From positions 1 through 26,744 of the forward strand of contig CAYVZU010000049.1 in the NCBI GenBank assembly GCA_964455935.1: a stretch of DNA of 26,744 nucleotides. The letters run 5' to 3'. Below, in pieces: positions 13,905-22,502 of this stretch. The position numbers and the translations under genes are program-made. Under the pieces are notes generated by a model, which ran no database searches, was not told the DNA's origin, and saw only the letters and a program-made list of their open reading frames with translations. This DNA is from CAYVZU01 sp964455935 (GTDB lineage Bacteria > Fibrobacterota > CAYVZU01). The first letter of the stretch is position 1. Each line of letters begins with the position of its first letter.

Positions 13905-14071
13905 TAGAGCGCATCTCAAAAAGGATTGCGCGGGCCAAAGCCCGAGCGAAAACGACACAGGCAAGGCGCGCGAAGCAGGCGTATCAGTGTGAGATACGCC
14001 GATGGAGCGCAACGCAGCCTGTGGCGTTTGTAGCCGGGCGACGCCAGAAAGCCTTTTTAAGATGCGCTCTA
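13905..14071. repeat. large structured palindromic element (copy 2)
   Basis: Outer arms TAGAGCGCATCTCAAAAAGG (13905-13924) and its near-perfect complement (14052-14071, one mismatch) enclose middle arms AAAACGACACAGGC (13949-13962) against GCCTGTGGCGTTT (14017-14029). The central hairpin is GGCGTATC (13978-13985) against GATACGCC (13993-14000). The central hairpin is flanked by GAAGC and GAGCG, as in the element at 3015-3204. The right arm ends two bases after the stop of the outer-membrane protein gene. Confidence 0.8.
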
Positions 14072-14072
14072 G

Positions 14073-14870
14073 TTACTCATTCTTTATCGCTCCCCTTTCA
14101 GCCTTCCTGAGACAAAATCCGGCCCGGGGACTGCCGCCCAGTCGGGAATGACTGCCATAATTCATACTCACCGCCCCCCAAGGGGCCAAACGAAGCTTCG
14201 CCCCAATTTCGAACTGGACCGGCTGGTTGCTTACGCCCCAGAAAAGATCCAATACGGGCGCCAACGCCTGCCGCTGGCCGAACCGGACGCGGTAGAGGTC
14301 CGGCCCCAGTCGCGAGACCGCAAAAATTGCGGCGCCCTTCTCTCCGGGTTGAACCACGAGACCGGCCGTAGCGCGTTCAACGGGATCCAGCGAGTCCCAG
14401 TCGCAAGAGCCGAAGATCCGCAAAAATGGGCCGGCCGTCCAGCCGATGGCGGCCAACCCGCTGGGCCAATAATGCGGGGAATCCCCTGCAAAGAGCTCGG
14501 CTGAAACGCCTGCGCCGGCCAGAAGGTGAAGACGGCGGCCAAGCGGTATCCCATCGAAGAAGCTCACCCGGTAACCGCGATAAATGTCCGAGATCCCAAG
14601 CGTGCGGAGCGAAACGCCCAGACTGTTGTCTCCGGCGCGAAATCCGGCCGTCACGGAAAAATCCAAGACTTCGACCAACCCATATGGCCGCCCCCACCAA
14701 ACGGACAGGGCGGGTCCGGCGAATTCGCCAAAAGGGTGTACGGGCTGCAAAACGGGTTCATGAAATTCGAGAGATTCGAAAAAGGGGACCGGGCCCGATT
14801 CGGCTGCGGAGTACGAAAATGAAAGGAGTCCCGCCAGCAGGACGATCAGGGAAGCGATTGAGAAATGCAT
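14073..14870 (-). CDS. predicted outer-membrane beta-barrel protein, unknown family
   Basis: The 265-residue protein has a signal peptide (MHFSIASLIVLLAGLLSFSYSAA, cleavage probably near residue 22-24). The mature part alternates short amphipathic strands ending in aromatic or hydrophobic residues with turns (GPALSVWWGRPYGLVEVLDF, RLHLLAGAGVSAELFAG, AAIFAVSRLG, QFEIGAKLRLAPWGAVSMNY), as in small outer-membrane barrels. The final residues are basic and charged (AERGAIKNE) rather than the usual C-terminal aromatic, so membership in the standard Omp family is uncertain. The start overlaps mltG by 25 bases, implying co-expression. No family was recognised. Confidence 0.68.
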   Translation of the reverse strand: MHFSIASLIVLLAGLLSFSYSAAESGPVPFFESLEFHEPVLQPVHPFGEFAGPALSVWWGRPYGLVEVLDFSVTAGFRAGDNSLGVSLRTLGISDIYRGYRVSFFDGIPLGRRLHLLAGAGVSAELFAGDSPHYWPSGLAAIGWTAGPFLRIFGSCDWDSLDPVERATAGLVVQPGEKGAAIFAVSRLGPDLYRVRFGQRQALAPVLDLFWGVSNQPVQFEIGAKLRLAPWGAVSMNYGSHSRLGGSPRAGFCLRKAERGAIKNE

Positions 14871-16006
14871 TCGGCCCGTTTGCGGCGCTCCAACCTGGCC
14901 TGTTCCTTGGCCTTGTTGTGCTCGATCAGCGATCGCGAGAAGTAATGCTGCCGCGATCCGTCGTCCTTGGCCACAAAATACAGTTCGCGGGTTTGGACCG
15001 GATAAAGAACAGCTCTAAGCGACTTGGCGCCGGGACTGCAGATGGGACCCGGCGGCAGGTCGCGGAACCTGCGCGTGTTATAGGGAGACTCGATTCCCAG
15101 GTCGCTTTTGGTGAGGGGACCGGTGAATTTGCGCAACGCATAGCGAACCGTGGGGTCCGCCCCCAGCGGCATTCGCAGGCCAAGCCGGTTCCAGAAAACG
15201 CCTGCGATGCGCGCGCGCTCGTCATCCAGCGCGCTTTCTTTCTCGACAATGGAGGCCATGGTGATGATTTGAGCGCGCGTATAGCGGCCGCGCATCGGGC
15301 TCTCCCGGGCCAACGAATCATAAATACGCAGGGAGCGGGAGGCCATCGTTTCAATAATGGTGCGCAAGGCCGTACCCCGAGCGAAGCGATATGTATCCGG
15401 AAAAAGGTATCCCTCCAGAGACCCCGACTCAATTCCCAGGGACCGGGCCAGTATGGGGTTTTCAGCCAGGTCCGCGAATCCCTTCATGTCCAATGAGCAG
15501 CTTTGTGCCACCCGCGAAGCGGTCTCCCAGATGGTAAGTCCTTCGGGAATGGTAATCGTATCCAGAATCAAATCGCCCCGGGCCAGGATTTGGATGATGC
15601 GGTACAGCGAGGATCCGCGAAGCAGAGCATAATAGCCGGCTTTCAACCGGCGATCAAGACCCAGAACCGAGGCAACCAGCGCGAATTCGGGCTCGCTGCG
15701 AATGAGGCCGTTCTCTTTGAGCATGCGGCCGACCTGGCGGGCGGTTGCTCCTTTTCCCACCTGGATGTTTACGGATTCCCGCGGCTGCGGAAAGGGCGCA
15801 AGAAGCCTGAAGGCGGCTGTTCCGCCGGTCACGGCAACGACCGAAAATGCCAGCAGAACAAATCGAACCCCGGAGCGCGCCCGGCGGATGCCCAGAAGAA
15901 AAGCAAGAATTCCGTAGAGGACATATCCCGCCAGCATCAGCAGGACGAGAATTCCAATTACGAAGAAATTCACAAGACCCCAAAATAAAATGCGTCCACG
16001 ACTCAT
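14846..16006 (-). CDS. mltG: endolytic murein transglycosylase MltG (YceG-like)
   Basis: MltG cleaves nascent glycan strands at the inner membrane, releasing or terminating peptidoglycan chains. I use the ATG at 16006 (386 residues, MSRGRILFWG); the 19-codon extension to 16063 has no support. The YceG domain covers residues about 75-370: IQVGKGATARQVGRMLKENG (LysM-like segment), LEGYLFPDTYRFARGT, the catalytic loop ASIVEKES (residues 251-258), NRLGLRMPLGADPTVRYAL and SPYNTRRFRDLPPGPICSPG. Two N-terminal hydrophobic segments (about 8-40 and 48-68) precede it; most family members have one. The end overlaps the outer-membrane protein gene. A weak ribosome site was seen at the start. Confidence 0.95.
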   Translation of the reverse strand: MSRGRILFWGLVNFFVIGILVLLMLAGYVLYGILAFLLGIRRARSGVRFVLLAFSVVAVTGGTAAFRLLAPFPQPRESVNIQVGKGATARQVGRMLKENGLIRSEPEFALVASVLGLDRRLKAGYYALLRGSSLYRIIQILARGDLILDTITIPEGLTIWETASRVAQSCSLDMKGFADLAENPILARSLGIESGSLEGYLFPDTYRFARGTALRTIIETMASRSLRIYDSLARESPMRGRYTRAQIITMASIVEKESALDDERARIAGVFWNRLGLRMPLGADPTVRYALRKFTGPLTKSDLGIESPYNTRRFRDLPPGPICSPGAKSLRAVLYPVQTRELYFVAKDDGSRQHYFSRSLIEHNKAKEQARLERRKRAECISQSLP

Positions 16007-16213
16007 AGTCCGTGTAGAAAATACAATTGGTGAGAAGGAATAGGGGTCAGGGATTGCGGCCAAGTCATAGATAATGACTTGTCGCTTGCAAATAGTGGTT
16101 CATGAACCGGACCAGAATTTTTCTGCATAGAGCAGACACCGCAGCTTCACTCGTTCTGCTTTCTCTGAAACTACTAACTTCAATCTACAAACTATTATTT
16201 ATTAACTGCTTTT

Positions 16214-17410
16214 CTATTCTCCCTGACCCCTTGGCCCTTCAGGTTCCAGGGGTAGAAACCGCCCGCAGGCATCCAGCACCTGATCCACGCTGATTGTGGA
16301 AAGACAACGCAGGTGTTTGCAGTCCGGCATGCGGCTGAGATAATAGCAGGGACGGCAATCGACGGATTGGCTTGAAACCACGACCGAGACGCCGTTGAGG
16401 GGACCCCACTTGCGCTCGTCGGTGGGGCCAAAAATGGCAATCACCGGAATTCCCAGCATATCGGCAAGGTGCATGGGGCCCGAATCGTTGCCGATAAAGG
16501 CCGTGCACAAACTAAGGCTCTCGGCCAACCGGGTGAAATCGGTTTGGCCGGTCAGGTCGATTGCATTGCGCGGATGCTTGTCTCGGAGGAATAGGCCCAG
16601 TCCCTTTTCGAATTCCGACCCAAGCACCAGAAACCAGACGGGCTTTCCTTCCGCCAACCGGCCCATCAGCTCCCCATACCGAACGGCCGGCCACCGCTTG
16701 GCAGGCCAGTTGGGGCTTGAACCCGGCATAATGGCGATAAGAGGCGCCTTGCCGTCCCATCCCTGGTTCCGAAGCCACAACTTGGTTTCGCGGGAACAAG
16801 CTTTGGGAATCGAGAAGCGTGGTCTGGATTCCTGTCGCGGCAGGCCCAAAAGCGAAAGCAGCTCGAAATAGCACTCCATTTCGGACTGGGTCCTGTGGCG
16901 CGGCACCGATGCGGTAAACGCAATGGACCGGATCCACGATGTCCGAAACCCGATTCGCGCGGGCGCGCCGAGAAAAAGGCCCGTCAGCAGAGAGAACCGG
17001 TAGTAGAGATCCATGTCGATGTACACATCAAACGGCCCCTGCCGACGCAGGTCGAGAACGGACCGCAGCAGGCCCGAACCGCCCAGTTCAAAAATCCCAT
17101 TTTGTCCCGAAATATTGATGCGGATGATCTGATCAAACAGGCGGCTGGCCTGGAAAACCTCTTCGGTTTTGCGGCTGGCAAGCAAAACGAACCGGGTTTG
17201 GGGAAAATGCGTCCGCGCCAGGGCCAGGGCGTGCAGAGAAACCAGAGCGTCTCCCTGGCAGCAGAATTTGCTGAACAGGATTTTCCGCGGCTGCGCGGAC
17301 CGTTTGCCCGGTTGCGCTCCGAGCATCCGGTGCAAGGCCCATGCGGCCAATACGGCTGCGCCGCCCAGCCACCGGTCGGTGAATTTGAAAAGGCGATTGC
17401 TGGTGCGCAT
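16214..17410 (-). CDS. glycosyltransferase family 9 (heptosyltransferase-like)
   Basis: The 398-residue protein has the GT9 layout. The N-terminal Rossmann half has KILFSKFCCQGDALVSLHAL, the GDALVS corresponding to the GDxxxxP-type start of the family, and LARTHFPQTRFVLLAS. The C-terminal nucleotide-sugar half has MPGSSPNWPAKRWP and GNDSGPMHLADMLGIP followed by IAIFGPTDERKWGP (about residues 305-335). It should transfer a sugar, classically ADP-heptose, to LPS core or another envelope glycan. The last 60 residues hold an unusual set of cysteines (CRPC, DCKHLRC, DAC), possibly structural or metal-binding. A GAGGGG ribosome site precedes the ATG at 17410. It is separated by 207 bases from mltG, so co-transcription is possible but not shown. 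Confidence 0.93.
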   Translation of the reverse strand: MRTSNRLFKFTDRWLGGAAVLAAWALHRMLGAQPGKRSAQPRKILFSKFCCQGDALVSLHALALARTHFPQTRFVLLASRKTEEVFQASRLFDQIIRINISGQNGIFELGGSGLLRSVLDLRRQGPFDVYIDMDLYYRFSLLTGLFLGAPARIGFRTSWIRSIAFTASVPRHRTQSEMECYFELLSLLGLPRQESRPRFSIPKACSRETKLWLRNQGWDGKAPLIAIMPGSSPNWPAKRWPAVRYGELMGRLAEGKPVWFLVLGSEFEKGLGLFLRDKHPRNAIDLTGQTDFTRLAESLSLCTAFIGNDSGPMHLADMLGIPVIAIFGPTDERKWGPLNGVSVVVSSQSVDCRPCYYLSRMPDCKHLRCLSTISVDQVLDACGRFLPLEPEGPRGQGE

Positions 17411-17663
17411 TTCCCCTCATTCCAAAAACCGCAGTTGCATGTGGCGCAAAACACGCAATCTCTTGAATCTCTTGCGCGTCAGAGGCTTCAGACTTCCTGC
17501 TAATATCACCTTGTCGATATGTGCTGCGAACCCTTCAACCCTTGCCGCATCAAGATCTTGCGGTTTTATATCCACAGCAAACTGCGGCTTTTAGAATAAT
17601 ATAAACTGCAATTCCTTTGCATTGGCTCCATCTTTTTGCTAAACTCAGTTCAAAGGCCGATCC

Positions 17664-18722
17664 ATGATTGCCAATTTGACACCGGCAGCACCGGGCGAAA
17701 AGAAGACGGCGGACCCCACCGTGTGGCTCCAGACCGCACTGGTCCTGCTGGCCGCGGTTTTCGTGGTCCGGGTGATTAAACCGGTCCTTCTGCCGGTGCT
17801 GGTGGGAGCGCTGCTGGCTTTTGTTTTTAAGCCCGTGCACCACTGGCTCGAACGAGCTCACGTGCACCGCATCGTGGGAGCCGCTCTGATCCTGGCGCTG
17901 GCCATGGCCTTGGCTGCGATCCTGTCGATTTACCTTTTCGATCCGGCCCTGGGCCTGCTTGCCTCGTTTCCCGAGCGGCTGGACCAGGCCCACGACAAAC
18001 TGCTGGCCATCACAGGACCACTCGAAAGATTGCGGCAAATCGCGGATAAAGTGAGCCGGATGTGGGAGTCCGGCGAGGTCCGGACATCCCTGGTGGTCCG
18101 AAGCACAGCCGGCGCCGGCAATGTTCTGGGAGTGGCTCAATCAGTGACCGTCCAGGGAGCGATGGCCCTGCTGGTCTTGTTCTTCCTTCTGGCCTACCGC
18201 AGGCCGATCTATCAGAAGCTGGCCCATCAAATCGGCACGGTCTCGCTGATACGGGAGATCGGCGGAAGCATTTCGGCCTATCTCCTTACCATCACGATCA
18301 TTAATATTGTTTTGGGGATGGCGGAAGGATTTGCCATGCTTCTGCTGGGCATGCCAAATCCATTTCTTTGGGGACTCATGTGCTTCGGCCTGAATTTCAT
18401 TCCCTATCTGGGCGCGGCGGCCGGAACCCTGGTTGTGTTCGTGGTGGCCCTCACAACATTTGAGTCCACTGTCCGGGTCCTGCTGGTTCCGCTCGTGTAT
18501 TTCGTGATCACTTCGCTCGAAGGAAGTCTGATCACGCCCATGATCCTTGGGGAGCGATTCCGCGTCAATCCCATCGTGATTTTTCTCTGGCTTCTTTTCT
18601 GGGGATGGATGTGGGGTATTCCCGGAACGTTCTTGGCCGTGCCCCTGTTGATGGCCTTCAAGATCGTGTGCGACCATGTGTCGGCTCTGGCCCGGATCGG
18701 TGAACTGATGCGGCTGGATTAG
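17664..18722 (+). CDS. AI-2E transporter/PerM family membrane permease
   Basis: The 352-residue inner-membrane protein has about eight predicted membrane helices. Helices 1-2 are near residues 20-60 (WLQTALVLLAAVFVVRVIKP and VLVGALLAFVFKPV). A cytosolic or periplasmic loop of about 70 residues (LDQAHDKLLAITGPLERL) follows, then paired helices to the end (LLVLFFLLAYRRPIYQ, GSISAYLLTITIINIVLGMA, GLMCFGLNFIPYLGAAAG, SLEGSLITPMILGERFRVNP, FLWLLFWGWMWGIPGTFLAV). The FIPYLGA, ILG and W-GIPG motifs are the PF01594 signature. Family members have very varied proposed roles (AI-2 export in one case, Na+/H+ antiport or general permease in others), so the substrate is unknown. It is divergent from the GT9 gene across 253 bases. 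A weak ribosome site precedes the ATG. Confidence 0.9.
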   Translation: MIANLTPAAPGEKKTADPTVWLQTALVLLAAVFVVRVIKPVLLPVLVGALLAFVFKPVHHWLERAHVHRIVGAALILALAMALAAILSIYLFDPALGLLASFPERLDQAHDKLLAITGPLERLRQIADKVSRMWESGEVRTSLVVRSTAGAGNVLGVAQSVTVQGAMALLVLFFLLAYRRPIYQKLAHQIGTVSLIREIGGSISAYLLTITIINIVLGMAEGFAMLLLGMPNPFLWGLMCFGLNFIPYLGAAAGTLVVFVVALTTFESTVRVLLVPLVYFVITSLEGSLITPMILGERFRVNPIVIFLWLLFWGWMWGIPGTFLAVPLLMAFKIVCDHVSALARIGELMRLD

Positions 18723-18766
18723 CGCGATGCGGTCGAGATTAGCAGCAGAAGGAAATGCTGGACCGG

Positions 18767-18810
18767 ATTACAGGATCAACAGGTTAATCCTTCGATCCCG
18801 TTCTCCTGTC
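18767..18810. repeat. GGATTA-type repeat overlapping the 3' end of the GT4 gene
   Basis: GGATTA and TAATCC, separated by about 14 bases, form an inverted repeat around ACAGGATCAACAGG. The right part (from 18784) supplies the stop codon and last codons of the downstream GT4 gene on minus. A related composition (GGATT..GGGATTACAG..TCCTGTCATCC) occurs at 25987-26050. Confidence 0.55.
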
Positions 18811-19965
18811 GCTTCGGCGGCCTTGGATTTCATCGAACAGAAATTCCATTTGGCGAACGTGTTCTTCGATGGAGAAGCGCTCCCCAATCCGCTGCCGCGC
18901 CCGAATCCCCATCCGCGCGGCCTCTTCAGGATGATCGAGCATCCACACGATGGATTGGGCCAGAGCCTTGGGCAACCGCTCGTCCACCAGCAGTCCGGTT
19001 ACGGAGTGCTCCACGATTTCAGGAATCCCGCCGGTGCGAAATGCAACGGCGGCTCTCTCGCAACCGGCCGCTTCGATTAAAACTCTGCCAAACGGTTCCT
19101 CTTCGGCGGCATGAACCAGAAACTCCGATGCCCGCAGGTAATCGCGGATCTGTTTCTGGTAGCCGCAGAAACGGATCCGGTCCTTCAGGCCCAGAGCTTC
19201 CGCTTTGGCGCGTAGCTCCTGCGCATACGATTTCTCCCAGTAGAGAACCCCGCCCACCACCAGAACAAGCGGTCGCCGACCCGGGTCGATGCAGACGCAC
19301 GCATCAAGCAACAACTCGATTCCCTTCCAGGGCGCCAACCGTCCTATGATGCAGACCACGCGTTCGGACTCCGGCAGATCAAGAGACATCCGCGCTTGGG
19401 ACGCAGGCCCGGGCGCGGGGGGAATTTCGGTCCCATTGTAGATGACACGCAGCCGGTTTCGAAAGGAGCGGGGAAGAGCGTCGGCCACTGCGCGGGAGAT
19501 GGCAACAACAGTGCCTTGCCGATGCGAAAAAAAGGCCCGGTACAGCCACCAGGGCAGGCTTCGCGCCTCGAACAGGTCGCGCAAATGCAGAACGTAGGGG
19601 CGGCGACCGGCCGCCACCATGGTGAGCAGATGGCTTTTGGGCTGGTTGGCATGAACACAGTCGATTTTCCACTCGTGCAGGGCGCGGCGGTAACGGCGCA
19701 TCCAGCCCGCCAGCGCCGGGAAGGAAAATGGCGAGCTCAGCAGAGCCCGGCCCAGTGATGCGCGACGAAACCGGGCCAAATCAAGACGCAGGGGCAGGTG
19801 CACACAGAGAATCCCCGCCGCCCGAACCTCCTCGACAAAGGCCCCTTGTTCGATGTGAAACAGGACTGGTTCGAACCGGCGCCTATCCAGGCGGCGAATC
19901 AATCCCAGCAGGGAATGTTCGGCGCCCCCCATTCCGGCGGAATAACTAAAAAAAGCGATACGCAT
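18784..19965 (-). CDS. glycosyltransferase family 4 (GT-B fold)
   Basis: The 393-residue cytosolic or membrane-associated protein transfers an unknown sugar to a growing surface glycan. I start at the ATG at 19965 (MRIAFFSYSAGMGGAEHSLL) because the frame upstream overlaps the neighbouring gene; the GGAEHSL is the usual GT4 N-terminal glycine motif. The C-terminal half has IGRLAPWKGIELLLDA (donor-binding), RIRFCGYQKQIRDYLRASEF, then EEEPFGRVLIEAAGC, the E-x7-E retaining-GT signature, and AVAFRTGGIPEIV. It follows the O-antigen ligase gene by ten bases, as the last gene of the four-gene glycan unit. Its last codons lie in the repeat at 18767-18810. Confidence 0.92.
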   Translation of the reverse strand: MRIAFFSYSAGMGGAEHSLLGLIRRLDRRRFEPVLFHIEQGAFVEEVRAAGILCVHLPLRLDLARFRRASLGRALLSSPFSFPALAGWMRRYRRALHEWKIDCVHANQPKSHLLTMVAAGRRPYVLHLRDLFEARSLPWWLYRAFFSHRQGTVVAISRAVADALPRSFRNRLRVIYNGTEIPPAPGPASQARMSLDLPESERVVCIIGRLAPWKGIELLLDACVCIDPGRRPLVLVVGGVLYWEKSYAQELRAKAEALGLKDRIRFCGYQKQIRDYLRASEFLVHAAEEEPFGRVLIEAAGCERAAVAFRTGGIPEIVEHSVTGLLVDERLPKALAQSIVWMLDHPEEAARMGIRARQRIGERFSIEEHVRQMEFLFDEIQGRRSDRRTGSKD

Positions 19966-19975
19966 GCTGATTGGC

Positions 19976-21487
19976 TCAGGAGGTCGGCTGCCCAAGTGGA
20001 AATTGATCCCTGTTGTGAAGTTCCGAATCACGCAGCTTCAGCAGAATTCCGTTGCAAAACCAGAAAAAGAAGTCGCCGGGATAGTTGTGGATATGCGTCC
20101 CGGTGATATTCACGATGAGAAAGACGAAATTCAGGGTGAGGATGGCGCGAGCCACAGCCCTCATGAACGGGGTCTCCAGCTGGTCATAAACGCGGAGCCC
20201 GTAGCGAATCAGAAGGAAGAGAAGGATTAAAATCAGCAGCATGCCCGGATAACCGAACTCGGCCAAATACGTGATATAAAGGCTATCGGCCGAAAATTGG
20301 CCCAATCCGCGGCCGAAAAATCCCATGCTGAATTGCGTGGAATAGTAAAACACAATGCCCCACATGCCAAGTCGCGAGGCCATCGAATGCTCCTGAAGGG
20401 GATTGGTAACGGCCGACATTCTTTGCTTGACCAGCATGTCCATTTTATTCTGAGCGCTGAATTCCTGAGACGCGATGACGGCCCTGTATTGGCGCTGCAC
20501 CTGAATGGACTCGAAGTAGTCGTTTGCGAAAAGCACGGCCGCAACAACCAACAGAACAATGACCAGATTGGTAAGGCGCGCCGCTCCCCCCTGTTTGCGG
20601 AAAATGAAAAACCAGAACAGAAAAGTGGAAATTCCGCCGATCCAGCTGGACCGGACCGAGGTCACCAGCATAGCATAGCCGAAAAGCCCAATAAGGGCGA
20701 TCATCAATGCCCGCCGCATCCAGCCCGTGCAGAGTATGGTCAATGGCAGGGCAAGCAAGATTCCGATCTGGGCCATGTCGGCGAAAGCCGCTGGAGAAGC
20801 AAAAAAGGAAAACGGGCGGGCGATATCCCCAATGAACAGCGAGTCAAACGGAACGCTTTGCAGCCATAGTTTTTCTGCCAGCCCAAACCCGGCGTGCAGT
20901 TGGCGAATTCCGTATGCAGCGCCGGCCGCTGCAATAAGCAGGGCGATGATCCCGAATTTGCGCAGCATGCGAAGATCCATGGCGGCAGCCGTGCCCAGAA
21001 AGAAACACAGGACAAAGGGGCCGTAGAATTTAAACCGCATGAAAGCGTCTTTGGCCGGCGCATCATTGAAGACAAATGTTCGCACAAGAAGGAAGGCGAC
21101 ATAGAAAATGAGAAGCCGTTTCATCCGAAGCACAAACCCGTTTTCCTCCTTCTCCCCTGCCGTGGCAAGAAAAAAACCGATCAAGGTGAGAACGAGAATG
21201 CTATCCGGCAAAAGGATCAGCAGATCGATCTCGGGCCGCGAATAGGCCAGATAAAACAGGCGCCGTACATAGGGAACAAACGGGGGGACGAAAAAGAGGG
21301 CATATAGGCCCGCCCGGTAGAACTTAAGAATCGGAACGAACGAGAGAACCAGAACAAACAAAATGAGCTCCTCCCTCCGGGGGATGTTAACGATGCGGGA
21401 CCCGGCAAAAATGCCAAACGCGGCAAACGCGACCAGCAGGCCGAAGCCGACCAGCTTGTTAAGCCATTCATTATTGGAGGAGAGCAT
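19976..21487 (-). CDS. O-antigen ligase/polymerase-like membrane protein (Wzy_C family)
   Basis: I choose ATG 21487 (503 residues), giving MLSSNNEWLNKLVGFGLLVAF; the longer frame to 21583 overlaps the previous gene by too much. The protein has about eleven or twelve predicted membrane helices. A central large loop around residues 318-388 (SIQVQRQYRAVIAS, QNKMDMLVKQRMSAVTNPLQ, EHSMASRLGMWG) matches the Wzy_C loop of RfaL/Wzy-type proteins, where RLGMWG is conserved. It should polymerise or ligate undecaprenyl-linked glycan at the periplasmic face of the inner membrane. The start overlaps the upstream GT4 gene by 17 bases. Whether it is a polymerase or a ligase cannot be told. Confidence 0.88.
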   Translation of the reverse strand: MLSSNNEWLNKLVGFGLLVAFAAFGIFAGSRIVNIPRREELILFVLVLSFVPILKFYRAGLYALFFVPPFVPYVRRLFYLAYSRPEIDLLILLPDSILVLTLIGFFLATAGEKEENGFVLRMKRLLIFYVAFLLVRTFVFNDAPAKDAFMRFKFYGPFVLCFFLGTAAAMDLRMLRKFGIIALLIAAAGAAYGIRQLHAGFGLAEKLWLQSVPFDSLFIGDIARPFSFFASPAAFADMAQIGILLALPLTILCTGWMRRALMIALIGLFGYAMLVTSVRSSWIGGISTFLFWFFIFRKQGGAARLTNLVIVLLVVAAVLFANDYFESIQVQRQYRAVIASQEFSAQNKMDMLVKQRMSAVTNPLQEHSMASRLGMWGIVFYYSTQFSMGFFGRGLGQFSADSLYITYLAEFGYPGMLLILILLFLLIRYGLRVYDQLETPFMRAVARAILTLNFVFLIVNITGTHIHNYPGDFFFWFCNGILLKLRDSELHNRDQFPLGQPTS

Positions 21488-22502
21488 CGTAGATCCGTTC
21501 GTATTGAGCGGCAATCCGCGGCGGCTCGAAATCGCGCGCCCGGTCGCGCCCGGCCGCCGCCAACTTCTCGCGAAGGGCCTCATTGTCCAGCAGACGATTT
21601 AGCGCGGCCCCGTACCGGCCGGGTGAAGCCAGCAGGCCGTCACACTCATTTCGAATGAGTTCCAGCGCGCCGTGGTGCGGCGTGGACACAACGGCGGTTC
21701 CGCACGCCCATGCCTCGATGATGGGAACGCCAAAGCCTTCGTAGGTACTGGCGCTGCAGACGACCCAGGCCTGTCGGTACAACCGGGCCAGTTCGTCCAT
21801 ATCGGGTCGAGGCCGGACCTGAATTCCCGGGCCCGAAATGCCCGTCGAGGAGGTGGCCAGAATTAATTGCGCATTGGGAAAACGCGGCTGGACCTCGCGG
21901 CGGAAGACCTGCAGAAGAAGATCGCCCCGTTTGCGCCCGCCCACAGTGCCGACAAAAAGAAGCGAGGGTTCGGCTGTCTTTGCACCTTGAATGCCAAAAA
22001 ACCGCCGGTCCGCCGCGCAGGGCACAACCGTCTTCACGCCCGGCAGGGCTCGCTGCGAAATACGCGAAATTCCCGCGCTCGTGCTGCACTTGGCCAGCGA
22101 AATCCATTCGAGAGCATAAAAAGCCGCCTGCCGAAGCCGGTAAAGCGGGCGGCGGTCATAGAGGGCTTCCCACAAGGCTGAACCGTAGAAGGTCCTGACA
22201 AGCGGCTTTTTCGTCCGTAACAGATAATCATCGCCATGGGCGTGGACAAGATCGAATGCATTGTAATTCTGCCGCGCAAAACACAAAGCGGGTCGCACAA
22301 GCCGGTTCCATGCGCCGGCCTTTGGGGAATCCTGCACAACACTATAGAGCGCGTCAACGGGCGCCGGGTCCCGGCTGAACACGGTAATGCAATGACCGCG
22401 GTCGCAGAGCGCATTGGCCAGAAGATGCACCTGGCACGATGCGCCGTTGGGATGGCGCGAGGGCAAATCACGGCTTAAAAAAGCGATGGTGAGCTTATTC
22501 AT
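21471..22502 (-). CDS. glycosyltransferase family 4 (GT1-like, GT-B fold)
   Basis: The start is ATG 22502 (343 residues, MNKLTIAFLSRDLPSRHPNG), overlapping the upstream GT2 gene as ATGA; the frame is open to 22877 but without family similarity there. The N-terminal half carries GASCQVHLLANAL and the acceptor-side sequence FDLVHAHGDDYLL. The C-terminal half has LLFVGTVGGRKRGDLLLQVF, LYRQAWVVCSASTYEGFGVP (the E-x7-E motif begins YEGFGVPIIEAWACG) and VVSTPHHGALELI. It is a retaining transferase of the surface-glycan operon with unknown sugar and acceptor. Confidence 0.92.
   Translation of the reverse strand: MNKLTIAFLSRDLPSRHPNGASCQVHLLANALCDRGHCITVFSRDPAPVDALYSVVQDSPKAGAWNRLVRPALCFARQNYNAFDLVHAHGDDYLLRTKKPLVRTFYGSALWEALYDRRPLYRLRQAAFYALEWISLAKCSTSAGISRISQRALPGVKTVVPCAADRRFFGIQGAKTAEPSLLFVGTVGGRKRGDLLLQVFRREVQPRFPNAQLILATSSTGISGPGIQVRPRPDMDELARLYRQAWVVCSASTYEGFGVPIIEAWACGTAVVSTPHHGALELIRNECDGLLASPGRYGAALNRLLDNEALREKLAAAGRDRARDFEPPRIAAQYERIYDALLQ

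Noticed and set aside
17664..18722. Naming the permease an autoinducer-2 exporter with quorum-sensing role
   Set aside because: The family name is historical; members have diverse substrates, and no quorum-sensing genes are in the window.
21488..21583. Longer N-terminus of the O-antigen ligase
   Set aside because: It would overlap the previous glycosyltransferase by 113 bases and adds an Arg-rich shadow sequence; the ATG at 21487 begins the first membrane helix region.
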